Source: Streptomyces sp. NRRL B-1347 | Lineage (GTDB): Bacteria; Actinomycetota; Actinomycetes; Streptomycetales; Streptomycetaceae | Length of the DNA stretch: 64,000 bases | Direction: 5' to 3' | Assembly (NCBI RefSeq): GCF_000720325.1 | Contig: NZ_JOJM01000039.1 | Coordinates: 8,529 to 72,528 of the forward strand | In this document: positions 25,686 through 33,299 of the stretch, piece by piece | Layout: the number at the start of each line of letters is the position of its first letter | How positions within the stretch are numbered: the first letter of the stretch is position 1 | Program-made: the position numbers and the translations under genes | The notes under the pieces: generated by a model | Database searches by the model: none | What the model saw: the letters and a program-made list of their open reading frames with translations, nothing else | Told to the model about the DNA's origin: nothing

Positions 25686-27055
25686 GCGGTGCCTCCCGCC
25701 CGACCACCGGCGCGGAAGCCGTCCGCGTACTCGCGTACGAAGGCGCCCATGGCCACGACGGTGTTGCGCAGCTCGGAGAAGAGGACGCGCTCGTTCGGGG
25801 CGTGCAGATTGCACATGCTGTCCTGCGCGCCGAAGAGGAGCACCTCCGCGCCGGGCGCCGCCTCGGCGAGGCCGTTGACCAGCGGGATCGAACCGCCCGT
25901 CGCCACGTACGAGGCGTCCGCGCCCCAGGCCTCCTTGAGGGCGGCGAGCGCGGCGCGGTAGGCGGGGCCGCCGGTCGTGGCCTCGTAGCCCGGGCCCGTG
26001 TCGCCGGGCGTGACGGTCAGCGGGACGCCGAAGGGCCGCAGGGACCGCAGGTGCTCCACGAGCCTCGTCTGCGCGTCGCGCGGGTCCTGGCGCGGATGGA
26101 AGCGCAGGTTCAGCTTCGCCCGCGCGTGCGGGACGACCGCCGACGCGGCGTGCTCGACGCCGGGCGCGTCCAGGCCGATCACGGTGATCGCGGGCCCGCT
26201 CCACAGCCGCTCGCCGAGGCCGCCGCTGCCGATGAGCGGCACGCCGTCGCGCACGCCCGCGAGGTCGCGGAACTCCTCCTCGGTGTACGAGGTGCCGGTC
26301 CACTCCTCGCGGCGCAGGCCCGCCACGGCCACGTCGCCGTGCACGTCGTGGAGGGTGGCGAGGGCCTTGAGCAGGACGAGCAGCGCGTCGGGCGCGGCGC
26401 CGCCGAACTCGCCGCTGTGGCGCGGCTCGTCGAGCGTGCGCACCTCGACGACGACCTCGGCGGCGCCGCGGAGCCCGGTGGTGAGGGTGGGGGTGCCGGG
26501 GCGGAGGTTGCCGAGGTCGGCGATGACCATGGCGTCGCAGGCGAAGCGGCCGGGGTCGGTGGGCGGATAACCGTCGAAGGCGCTGCCGTACTCCTCCTGG
26601 CCCTCGACGACGATCTTCACGCCGACGGGCGGGCGGCCCCCGTAGGCGCGCAGCATCCCCAGGTGCGCGATGACGTTGGACTTGTCGTCGGCGATGCCCC
26701 GGGCCCGCAGGCCCCCGTCGACGGGCGTCGGCTCGAAGGGCGGCGACCGCCACAGCTTCTCGTCGCCGGGCGGCTGCACGTCGTAGTGGCCGTACAGCAG
26801 GACGGTCGGGGCCGCGGGGTCGGGCGGGGGGATCTCGCCGTAGACGACCGGGGCGGTGTCCGGCAGGTCGATGCGCTCGACCGTGGGCACACCGGCGTCC
26901 AGGAGCAGCGCGGCGACCAGGTCGTGGGCCTCCTCCACCGGCCCGCTCGGGAACCCGGGGAAGGCGATCGAGGGGATCGACGACAGCCGTACGAGGTCGG
27001 CGCGCAAGCCGTCCATCAGGCCGTCGACCGTGGTTGCGAGCTCTTCGGGCGTCAT
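25682..27055 (-). CDS. M20-family dipeptidase
   Basis: This 457-aa zinc metallopeptidase is related to carnosine/Xaa-His dipeptidases and CPG2/DapE enzymes. The first metal-site motif is YGHYDVQP (about residue 90), with the catalytic Glu in VEGQEEYGS, a further ligand in MVIADLGNL and the closing histidine in SMCNLHAPNE. A dimerisation domain lies between. I chose ATG 27055, which has an AGGTG site six bases upstream; ATG 27082 would add nine residues with no ribosome binding site. It leads a two-gene operon with the yfcC-like transporter, coupled by ATGA overlap. Substrate: a short peptide or N-acyl amino acid, unresolved. Confidence 0.88.
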   Translation of the reverse strand: MTPEELATTVDGLMDGLRADLVRLSSIPSIAFPGFPSGPVEEAHDLVAALLLDAGVPTVERIDLPDTAPVVYGEIPPPDPAAPTVLLYGHYDVQPPGDEKLWRSPPFEPTPVDGGLRARGIADDKSNVIAHLGMLRAYGGRPPVGVKIVVEGQEEYGSAFDGYPPTDPGRFACDAMVIADLGNLRPGTPTLTTGLRGAAEVVVEVRTLDEPRHSGEFGGAAPDALLVLLKALATLHDVHGDVAVAGLRREEWTGTSYTEEEFRDLAGVRDGVPLIGSGGLGERLWSGPAITVIGLDAPGVEHAASAVVPHARAKLNLRFHPRQDPRDAQTRLVEHLRSLRPFGVPLTVTPGDTGPGYEATTGGPAYRAALAALKEAWGADASYVATGGSIPLVNGLAEAAPGAEVLLFGAQDSMCNLHAPNERVLFSELRNTVVAMGAFVREYADGFRAGGRAGGTA

Positions 27056-27192
27056 GGGCAGCACCTCGGGATCAGCCGTCATGAGTGATTTGCCGTAATA
27101 GGCCCGAATTATCGGGTGCGGTGGCTCGCGGATTCCGGACGGCTCGCCGTGCGCCCGGGCCGCCCGCACCGATGCCGCATTAAGGTCGACCC

Positions 27193-27612
27193 ATGGCTTC
27201 GGAGACTTCGGGAGGCGACGCGACGGCCGGCACCGTGCGCGTCGACAGCTGGATCTGGTCGGTGCGCCTGGTCAAGAGCCGCTCGATGGGCGCGGCCGCC
27301 TGCAAGGGCGGCCACGTGCGGGTCAATGGCGAGCGCGTGAAGCCCGCGTACGGCGTGAAGCCCGGCGACGAGGTCCGCCTCCGCCAGGCCGGCGGCCGCG
27401 AGCGGATCGTGATCGTCAAGCGCGCGATCCGCAAGCGGGTGGGCGCGCCCGTGGCGGTCGAGTGCTACGTGGACAACAGCCCGCCCCCGCCGCCCCGCGA
27501 GGCCGTGGCCCCGGCCGGCATCCGCGACCGCGGCACGGGCCGCCCCACCAAGCGCGACCGCCGCGAACTGGAACGCCTCCGCGGCACCCCGGGCCACCCC
27601 CCGGCCCCCTGA
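27193..27612 (+). CDS. S4-domain RNA-binding protein (Hsp15-like)
   Basis: This 139-aa protein is one S4 RNA-binding domain with a basic tail, like Hsp15/RlbA. The domain spans about residues 15-75 with VDSWIWSVRLVKSRSMGAAA, GGHVRVNGERVKPAYGVKPGD and ERIVIVKRAIRKRV. The C-terminus is a Pro/Arg-rich extension ending LRGTPGHPPAP. In E. coli Hsp15 binds stalled 50S ribosomes carrying nascent chains, so a ribosome-quality role is likely. ATG 27193 lies 13 bp after the putative promoter region of the divergent M20 gene. Annotation confidence in the family is high, role moderate. Confidence 0.87.
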   Translation: MASETSGGDATAGTVRVDSWIWSVRLVKSRSMGAAACKGGHVRVNGERVKPAYGVKPGDEVRLRQAGGRERIVIVKRAIRKRVGAPVAVECYVDNSPPPPPREAVAPAGIRDRGTGRPTKRDRRELERLRGTPGHPPAP

Positions 27613-27625
27613 GCCCCGGCCGCGG

Positions 27626-28627
27626 CTACAGCCGGAACCAGCCGTGGCCGCCGTACCAGTGCCCGCCCGCGCGCAGATGGTCGCCGACGGCCCGCTCCAC
27701 GCGGGTGCGGCGCGGCAGTTGGGCCACCGGCAGGTCCCGGTCGCCGAAGACGAAGCCGATCGGCACGGTGTCGTCGGGCTCCTCGTCGCCGTACGTCGTG
27801 GCGAGCCGGAAGCGGTCCTGGAAGCGCACGATGTTCGCGTCGACGGGCAGATACCGCTTCAACTGCGGGTCGAGCAGCCATGAGTGGCACACCGCGACCA
27901 CGTGGCGCTCCTCGGGGAAGTGGCGCGGGAAGAACTCCCGGGCGAGCGCCACCGAGCGGTCGCACGCCTCGGGCGACAGCGGACCGTGGAAGTCCGGTAT
28001 GTGCACGCTCAGACACAGGTCCTGGGGGCCGAGGCGGAGACCGGCCCGCGCGACGGCCTCGGCCATGCGCTCGCCGAGCCGCGCCCGCTGGAACTGCAGC
28101 CGCCCCAGCTGGTAGAGCTCGCCGCGGAAGTGCAGCGCGTTCCAGGAGGGCACCGGCACGCCGCGGCCCCCGTGCCCCCTGCGGTGGACGGCCAGGTGCC
28201 GCCCGAGGTCGGCGAGGGTGCGGCGGGCGACGCCCTCGGGTATGCCGTGGCGGCGGTGGTAGGCGCGCACGTACGGCAGCGCGGCGAGGAACACGTACAC
28301 GTAGAAGCAGCTGCCGAACTCGCCCAGCTCCTCCGGCAGGACCGGCATGCGGGGCTGCGCCCCGGGCTCGCCCAGATCGCGCACCAGCGCGTCGACGCAC
28401 CGCTCCAGGAGCCACCGGGTGTCGTCGTGCCCGAGCACGTGCGCGCGCAGGGCCACGAGCTGGTTGACGTCCTCGTGGGGCACGGCCAGATCGAGGAGGA
28501 CCTCGATCAGCTCGTCGGCTTCCGGCAGGACGGCGGCGACCCGCGGCTCCCCCGCGTCCGCCAGCTCCTTCAGCCACGCGGCGAGCCCCTCGTCACTCTC
28601 CGCCGCGGCCCGCAGCACGTCCAGCAC
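27626..28627 (-). CDS. Acyltransferase-like protein (NAT_N/GNAT_C type)
   Basis: This 333-aa cytosolic protein is of the conserved actinobacterial type with an N-terminal acyltransferase helical domain and a GNAT-like C-terminal domain. Recognisable parts are a LLERCVDALVRDLGEPG segment, the FGSCFYVYVFLAALPYVR segment, SVHIPDFHGPLSPEACDRS, and VAVCHSWLLDPQLKRYL. The start GTG 28627 (V-L-D-V-L) is preceded by AGGTGGGG; longer in-frame starts would cross the DUF6343 gene's region. It runs convergently with the S4 gene and is divergent from DUF6343. Acyl donor and acceptor are unknown. Confidence 0.75.
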   Translation of the reverse strand: MLDVLRAAAESDEGLAAWLKELADAGEPRVAAVLPEADELIEVLLDLAVPHEDVNQLVALRAHVLGHDDTRWLLERCVDALVRDLGEPGAQPRMPVLPEELGEFGSCFYVYVFLAALPYVRAYHRRHGIPEGVARRTLADLGRHLAVHRRGHGGRGVPVPSWNALHFRGELYQLGRLQFQRARLGERMAEAVARAGLRLGPQDLCLSVHIPDFHGPLSPEACDRSVALAREFFPRHFPEERHVVAVCHSWLLDPQLKRYLPVDANIVRFQDRFRLATTYGDEEPDDTVPIGFVFGDRDLPVAQLPRRTRVERAVGDHLRAGGHWYGGHGWFRL

Positions 28628-28703
28628 AACCCCACCTGCCCCTCGGTCGCCCCTTCCGCTCCGCCCGCGCCGGGTGGACCCTGGAAGGAGGAGATGACGT
28701 CCG

Positions 28704-28961
28704 ATGCGCACAGGCAGTGAACCGGTCACGGCACGCAGCCCCTTGCGCATGCGCTTCTGGTTCAGCGTATGGGGCCTGATCTGGGCGACCGCGGGCACGG
28801 TGGCCTTCGCGCTGGCCGGGCGCCCCGGCTGGGCCGCGGCGTGCGGCGTGCTGTGGGTGGTGATCACCGTGGACATGGCGCTCGTGCTGCGCCACATCCG
28901 GCAGGGGCCGCACTTCCAGCCGGGCCGCGACGTGCCGCCGTACGAGCCGCCGAAGGCCTGA
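28704..28961 (+). CDS. DUF6343 small membrane protein
   Basis: This 85-aa protein begins MRTGSEPVTARSPLRMRF and has two adjacent hydrophobic helices (WGLIWATAGTVAFALAG and GWAAACGVLWVVITVDMAL), so it is a hairpin membrane protein with a Pro-rich tail (RDVPPYEPPKA). Family members are widespread in Streptomyces and of unknown function. AAGGAGGAG at 28685-28693 is 10 bases upstream of the start. An overlapping ATG at 28694 opens an eight-residue frame directly at that site; it could act as a leader peptide but may be chance. Confidence 0.8.
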   Translation: MRTGSEPVTARSPLRMRFWFSVWGLIWATAGTVAFALAGRPGWAAACGVLWVVITVDMALVLRHIRQGPHFQPGRDVPPYEPPKA

Positions 28962-28975
28962 GCACACCGGGGCGA

Positions 28976-29389
28976 TCACGCGCGGCCGTTGGTGCCGTCC
29001 GTGCCGCCGGGGCCATCAGGACCGTCAGGGCGGTCGAACCGCGCCGCCGCCAGGTACTCCGGCTGCGGGTCGAGCGCCGCCGCGAGCCGGAAGTGGCGGC
29101 GCGCCTGGTCGGGCCGCAGGGCGCGCTCGTAGGTGCGGGCGAGCGCGAAGTGCGCGAACGCGTTGTCCGGCTCGCGCTCCAGGACGATGCTGAACTCCAG
29201 CTCGGCGGCGCGCAGTTGGGCGGAGGCGAAGAAGGCGCGGGCGCGCAGCAGCCGCGCCGCCGTGTTCTCCGGATGGGCGGCGATGACCGTGTCGAGGAGC
29301 TTCACGGCACCCCGAGGATCCCGTGCGGCGAGGAGCTGCTCCGCCGCGCGGAAGTCGATGACGTGACTCTCCGGGCTGCTGTCGGGCAC
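28976..29389 (-). CDS. Tetratricopeptide-repeat protein
   Basis: This 137-aa soluble protein is built from about three TPR helix pairs (AVKLLDTVIAAHPENTAARL, AELEFSIVLEREPDNAFAHF and ARRHFRLAAALDPQPEYLAA). The C-terminus is a Gly/Pro-rich flexible tail. Such proteins mediate protein-protein contacts. The start ATG 29389 gives MPDSSPESHVIDF, and a ribosome-binding-like AAGGAGTCCGGCG precedes it. Its partner is unknown. It converges on DUF6343 with a 14-bp gap. Confidence 0.83.
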   Translation of the reverse strand: MPDSSPESHVIDFRAAEQLLAARDPRGAVKLLDTVIAAHPENTAARLLRARAFFASAQLRAAELEFSIVLEREPDNAFAHFALARTYERALRPDQARRHFRLAAALDPQPEYLAAARFDRPDGPDGPGGTDGTNGRA

Positions 29390-29456
29390 GCCGGACTCCT
29401 TCCCTCGCCTCCCCGGGTTAACGCCCCGGGCACGTGCGCATATTCCACTACGGTTC

Positions 29457-29581
29457 CGCGCGGCGGGCGCGCGGGCGGCCCTGTGCGGCGGGCGCGAGGG
29501 CAGATGTACGCGGCGAGCGCGCGGGTGCTCCTACGCCGCGAGCGCGCGGGCGGTTCTACGCCGTGAGCGCGAGGGCGAGTC
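29457..29581. repeat. 25-bp degenerate tandem repeat overlapping a gene end
   Basis: Five head-to-tail 25-base units start at 29457, 29482, 29507, 29532 and 29557, decaying leftward. The last three share TACGCCGCGAGCGCGCGGG-type sequence. The last copy overlaps the stop and 3' end of the DUF3592 gene (29556). Since 25 is not divisible by three, the array would shift frame if it were coding, so it is probably an extragenic expansion of the gene's 3' end. Confidence 0.8.
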
Positions 29582-29936
29582 CCGCCACCACCAGGCCCGC
29601 GCCCGCCCCCACGAACGTCCAGTCGAGGCCGCGCCGTTCGCGCCCGAGCAGCACCACCTCGCGGGGGTCGTCGGCGTCGTACGCGATCGGCACCAGGTCG
29701 CCCGCCCGCAGCGGCCTGCGGCGGCTCTCCGGCACCGGCGAGACGACCTCCATGACCTGCCCGTCCGCCGTCTCGAACTGCAGCGTCGGCCGGTCCGCGC
29801 CCTGCCGCACCGCTTTGACGAGCGCTTCCGTCAGCTCCCCCGCCTCGGTGACGCGCCGGGTCCGCGCCAGGCCGTACGCGCCCGCGAGCAGCGCCACGAG
29901 CCCGCCCACCGCCGTGAACGCCGCCCATACGACCAC
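29556..29936 (-). CDS. DUF3592 domain membrane protein
   Basis: This 126-aa protein has two transmembrane helices, one N-terminal (VVVWAAFTAVGGLVALLAGAY) and one C-terminal (FVGAGAGLVVAGLALALTA), flanking a small globular DUF3592 domain with PTLQFETADG, GDLVPIAYDADDP and REVVLL. Both termini are predicted on the same side. The start GTG 29936 was preferred because AGGAGGGG stands seven bases upstream; an ATG at 29990 lacks such a site. Its 3' end is part of the tandem array described above. The function is unknown. Confidence 0.78.
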   Translation of the reverse strand: MVVWAAFTAVGGLVALLAGAYGLARTRRVTEAGELTEALVKAVRQGADRPTLQFETADGQVMEVVSPVPESRRRPLRAGDLVPIAYDADDPREVVLLGRERRGLDWTFVGAGAGLVVAGLALALTA

Positions 29937-30045
29937 GGTGCCGCCCCTCCTGTGCCTCGCTGGAATCACCACCCCGGACACGTCGATCACCTGCGGATCC
30001 GTTGGTGGCCGGTCGCGCGGTTCCGCGCGCCCCTGCGGGGCGCGC

Positions 30046-30645
30046 CTACGTCCGCGCCCGTTCCTGAAGGTCCTGCCACACGGCCGCCACGCGTGCGGCG
30101 AGGCCGTCGAGCGGTCCGTCGTTGTCGATGACGATGTCGGCGATCTCCAGGCGCTTGTCGCGCGTGGCCTGGGCCGCCATCCGGGCGCGGGCGTCGTCCT
30201 CGGTCATGCCGCGCAGCCGCACCAGGCGGTCCAGCTGGGTCGCGGGGCTCGCGTCGACGACGATCACCAGGTCGTAGAGCGGGGCGAGGCCGTTCTCGGT
30301 GAGCAGCGGCACGTCGTGCACGACCACCGCGTCCGGGGCCGCGGCGCGCTCCAACTCCGCGGAGCGCGCGCCCACCCGGGGGTGCACGATGCCGTTGAGC
30401 ACGGCCAGCTTCGCGGCGTCGGAGAAGACGATCGCGCCGAGCTTCGGCCGGTCCAGGGAGCCGTCCGGGGCGAGGACGTCCTCGCCGAAGGCCTCGACGA
30501 CCTCGGCGAGCCCCGCCGTGCCGGGCGCCACCACCTCGCGCGCGATGCGGTCGGCATCGATGAGGACGGCCCCGGACGCGACGAGCAGCCGCGACACCTC
30601 GCTCTTGCCGGCGCCGATACCGCCGGTCAAACCCACCTTCAGCAT
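30046..30645 (-). CDS. coaE: Dephospho-CoA kinase
   Basis: This 199-aa enzyme catalyses the last step of coenzyme A synthesis, ATP-dependent phosphorylation of the 3'-OH of dephospho-CoA. The P-loop is [11 protein letters not shown] (residues 5-15); [11 protein letters not shown] follows, then the [14 protein letters not shown] strand with the Asp that activates the hydroxyl, and [15 protein letters not shown]. Length is typical. Compared with mycobacterial CoaE it lacks the C-terminal UPF0157 extension. It starts 23 bp after the PAC2 stop, in an operon with PAC2 that is conserved in streptomycetes. Confidence 0.95.
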   Translation of the reverse strand: MLKVGLTGGIGAGKSEVSRLLVASGAVLIDADRIAREVVAPGTAGLAEVVEAFGEDVLAPDGSLDRPKLGAIVFSDAAKLAVLNGIVHPRVGARSAELERAAAPDAVVVHDVPLLTENGLAPLYDLVIVVDASPATQLDRLVRLRGMTEDDARARMAAQATRDKRLEIADIVIDNDGPLDGLAARVAAVWQDLQERART

Positions 30646-30668
30646 GACCGGCAGCTTAGGCCCTGGCG

Positions 30669-31607
30669 TCAGCCGTCGCCTTCCCGCTCCGCGAGGAAGC
30701 GCTCGAACTCGCGGCCGATCTCGTCCGCCGACGGGATCTCCACGGGCTCGGCGAGCATGTTGCCCCGCGACTCCGCGCCCGCCGCCGCGTCGTACTGGTG
30801 CTCAAGTCCCTGCACGAGGGCGACCAGTTCCTCGTCGCCCTCCTGGATCTGCCGGTCGATCTCGGTCTGGGTGCGGTGGGCCTCCGTGCGCAGCGCGTGC
30901 GCGGCCGAGGGCAGCACCAGACCGGTGGCGGCGGTGATCGCCTCCAGGACGGTCAGGGCCGCGTCTGGGTACGAGGACCGGGCCACGTAGTGCGGCACGT
31001 GCGCGGCGACGCCGAGCACGTCGTGGCCCGCCTGCGACAGGCGGTACTCGACCAGCGACTCCGCGCTGCCGGGCACCTGCGCCTCGTCGAAGGGGCTGGC
31101 GTGGCCCGGCACCAGGTCGGTGCGGTTGCCGTGCGGGGTCAGACCGACGGGGCGGGTGTGCGGGACGCCCATCGGGATGCCGTGGAAGTTGACCGAGAGC
31201 CGGACGCCGAGCCGCTCCACGATCTCCTTGACGGCGGCGGCGAAGCGCTCCCACTCGATGTCCGGCTCGGGTCCGGAGAGCAGCAGGAAGGGCGCCCCGG
31301 TGGCGTCCTGGAGCAGGCGCACGTCGAGGGTGGGCTCCTCGTAGTCGCTCCACTTGTCGCGGCGGAAGGTCAGCAGCGGGCGCCGTGCGCGGTAGTCGAC
31401 GAGCCGGTCGTGGTCGAAGCGGGCCACGACCTGTCCGGGCAGGCTGTCCACGAGCCGCTCGACGATCTGGTCGCCGGTCTCGCCCGCGTCGATGTAGCCG
31501 TCGAAGTGGTAGAGCATGACAAGACCGGCCGACTCCTGGGCAAGCGCCATGTCGACGACCGCGAGCCCCTTGGGCTCCCACGCGTACAAACCCTGCGGAT
31601 CAAGCAC
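30669..31607 (-). CDS. PAC2-family protein (proteasome-assembly-chaperone-like)
   Basis: This 312-aa cytosolic protein belongs to the PAC2 family (DUF75), with conserved [31 protein letters not shown] and the ATG segment in [10 protein letters not shown] long helical, Glu/Gln-rich C-terminus ([19 protein letters not shown]) is typical of the actinobacterial members. Chaperoning of proteasomes is inferred from eukaryotic and mycobacterial relatives and not from a proteasome gene here. GTG 31607 has a strong GAGGAGGAG ribosome binding site eight bases upstream. It lies upstream of coaE and is divergent from a small VapB-like gene. Confidence 0.85.
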   Translation of the reverse strand: MLDPQGLYAWEPKGLAVVDMALAQESAGLVMLYHFDGYIDAGETGDQIVERLVDSLPGQVVARFDHDRLVDYRARRPLLTFRRDKWSDYEEPTLDVRLLQDATGAPFLLLSGPEPDIEWERFAAAVKEIVERLGVRLSVNFHGIPMGVPHTRPVGLTPHGNRTDLVPGHASPFDEAQVPGSAESLVEYRLSQAGHDVLGVAAHVPHYVARSSYPDAALTVLEAITAATGLVLPSAAHALRTEAHRTQTEIDRQIQEGDEELVALVQGLEHQYDAAAGAESRGNMLAEPVEIPSADEIGREFERFLAEREGDG

Positions 31608-31734
31608 AGTGACCGCTCCTCCTCGTGTTCATAGTGCAGAACGCGCCCTGGAAGGCGGGCATTCCCGCCGTCGGCGATCGCGTCGGCGCGGAAGCGGTTA
31701 GGGTCCCGGGTACGCCGCAGCGAAGGGGGCACCC

Positions 31735-31935
31735 GTGGCCAAGGTCAGCATCAGTCTCGACGCGGAACTGGTGGTGGAGGTGATGGTTCTGGCCGGGGTG
31801 GGTTCGCCGCAGGACGCCGTCGAGGCGGTCGTACGCGACTACATCGCGCGGGGCCACCGCACGGAGGCGCGCACCGAGCGCACGGACCAGAGCCTGCGCG
31901 ACGCGGAGCCGAGGGCGCGGGAGGAGCAGGGCTGA
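31735..31935 (+). CDS. Small VapB-like ribbon-helix-helix-type protein
   Basis: This 66-aa protein begins MAKVSISLDAELVVEVM and continues with GSPQDAVEAVVRDYIARG. This resembles the N-terminal ribbon-helix-helix of VapB-type antitoxins (one strand, then two helices), with a charged C-terminal tail (RTEARTERTDQSLRD). No toxin (PIN-domain) gene follows, so it may be a solitary regulator. GTG 31735 has GAAGGGGG upstream. It is divergent from the PAC2-coaE operon with a 127-bp gap. Function not proven. Confidence 0.65.
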   Translation: MAKVSISLDAELVVEVMVLAGVGSPQDAVEAVVRDYIARGHRTEARTERTDQSLRDAEPRAREEQG

Positions 31936-32065
31936 CCCGCCCCTGCCGGAGGAACGCGACCGACGCCCTCCTGATGTTCGTATCCGTGAACTAGGCCCGG
32001 GCGAGGCCGAGTTCACGGCTTCCCCCTGCCCACCTGCGGCGGCTCACCCGCCCTTGACGCAAGCC

Positions 32066-32092
32066 TTGACGCGCACATGCCCCACCTCTACC
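32066..32092 (+). promoter_or_regulatory. Promoter-like element TTGACGCGCACATG, copy 2
   Basis: Fourteen identical bases to the element at 18664 are followed by the similar CCCACCTC-TACC; one base is missing against copy 1. Both stand upstream of genes with signal peptides. The distance from the box end to the ATG at 32189 is 109 bp. A second TTGAC (32054) lies just before it. Confidence 0.6.
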
Positions 32093-32188
32093 GTCTCGGA
32101 GCAGTTCAGCGTTCAGCATCCCGCCCAGTATTCACGTACACGAACACGCTTCGTCCTTGCTTCGCCCGTCCACGGGAAGGGACCCCCC

Positions 32189-33154
32189 ATGCGCACGCGC
32201 TCCCTGCTCGCCTCCGCACTCGCCGCCGTCACCGCCACGGGCGGGCTCGCCCTCACCGCGTACGCGCGGCCTGGGGCGCCCGCCGAGACCATCGAGGTCT
32301 CCACGGCCGCCGAGCTCAAGGCGGCGCTCACCGCCGCGTCCCCCGGCGACACGATCCACCTCGCCGACGGCAGGTACTCCGGGAACTTCAAGACCACGAC
32401 CGCCGCGAGCTCCGGCGCCCGCATCACCCTGACCGGCTCCCCGAAGGCGGTCCTGACGGCGGGCGGCGGCTACGGCCTGCACCTCAACGCGGCCTCGTAC
32501 TGGACGGTCAAGGGCGTCACCGTCACCGGCGGCCAGAAGGGCATCATGATCGACTCGGCGCGGGGCGTCGTGGTGGACGGCGTGACGGTCCACGGCCTGG
32601 ACATGGAGGGTGTGCACTTCCGCAAGTCGAGCCCCGACGGCGTCATCAAGAACTCCCGCATCTACGACACCGGCAACGACGGCCGGGGCATGGGCGAGGG
32701 CGTGTACGTGGGCTCCGCGAACACCCTCTCCGACAAGAGCGACCACGTGCAGGTGCTGGACAACGTCATCGGCCCGGACGTCGGCGGCGAGGCCGTCGAC
32801 CTCAAGGAGGGCACGCGGAACGGCCGCGTCGCGGGCAACACGTTCGACGGCAGGGGCCTGACGGGCAACAACTACGACGACTCGTGGATCGACGTGAAGG
32901 GCAACGGCTACGTCATCGAGGGCAACACCGGCAAGAACACCACGAACAACGGCTTCGAGACCCACACTCAGCAGCCCGGCTGGGGCTGCGGCACGGTCTT
33001 CCGCGCCAACAAGTCCGACCTGACCGGCGCGACGGGCGACAAGCAACTGGCGATCAACGTGACGAACCAGAGCGGGTCCTGTCGGACGACGGTCCACGCG
33101 AGCAACACGGTGAGCGGCGGCAAGGGCCTGACGAACGTCCCGGTCACGCCATAG
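32189..33154 (+). CDS. Secreted right-handed parallel beta-helix protein
   Basis: This 321-aa exported protein has a signal peptide (RTRSLLASALAAVTATGGLALTA cut short: basic start, hydrophobic core, cleavage near residue 25). The mature part contains repeated beta-helix coils with conserved Asn and Gly, for example LKAALTAASPGDTIHLADG at the start, VTVTGGQKGIMIDSARGVV and VIKNSRIYDTGND. Such folds occur in pectate lyases and other polysaccharide-degrading enzymes; no catalytic set can be named with certainty here. ATG 32189 has GGAAGGGA upstream. The promoter element shared with the phosphatase gene suggests joint control of exported hydrolases. Confidence 0.83.
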   Translation: MRTRSLLASALAAVTATGGLALTAYARPGAPAETIEVSTAAELKAALTAASPGDTIHLADGRYSGNFKTTTAASSGARITLTGSPKAVLTAGGGYGLHLNAASYWTVKGVTVTGGQKGIMIDSARGVVVDGVTVHGLDMEGVHFRKSSPDGVIKNSRIYDTGNDGRGMGEGVYVGSANTLSDKSDHVQVLDNVIGPDVGGEAVDLKEGTRNGRVAGNTFDGRGLTGNNYDDSWIDVKGNGYVIEGNTGKNTTNNGFETHTQQPGWGCGTVFRANKSDLTGATGDKQLAINVTNQSGSCRTTVHASNTVSGGKGLTNVPVTP

Positions 33155-33225
33155 CAGTGCCCCGAAAGGGGCGCGGGGAACTGCGCGACCAGCCAAGGCG
33201 AATCGGCAGACAAAGAAGAACGGAA

Positions 33226-33270
33226 ACGCCTGTGGGCCCGCACTCCGGAGAGTGCGGGCCCACAGGGCGT
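33226..33270 (-). terminator. Strong rpsA terminator hairpin
   Basis: A 15-bp perfect stem lies at 33231-33245 and 33250-33264 with a 4-base loop. One bulged base then extends pairing to 33226-33230 and 33266-33270. On the minus strand it follows the rpsA stop (33300) and is followed by a T-rich run (reverse complement of 33206-33225). It therefore has the shape of an intrinsic terminator, rare in this GC-rich genome. Confidence 0.9.
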
Positions 33271-33299
33271 TCAGCTACCGCTCAGTGAACGGCGTGCGG

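Noticed and set aside
22492..25707. Long minus-strand open frame over GH6 and the transporter
   Set aside because: Low-complexity Arg/Ala/Gly composition and overlap with three well-supported genes identify it as a GC-rich shadow.
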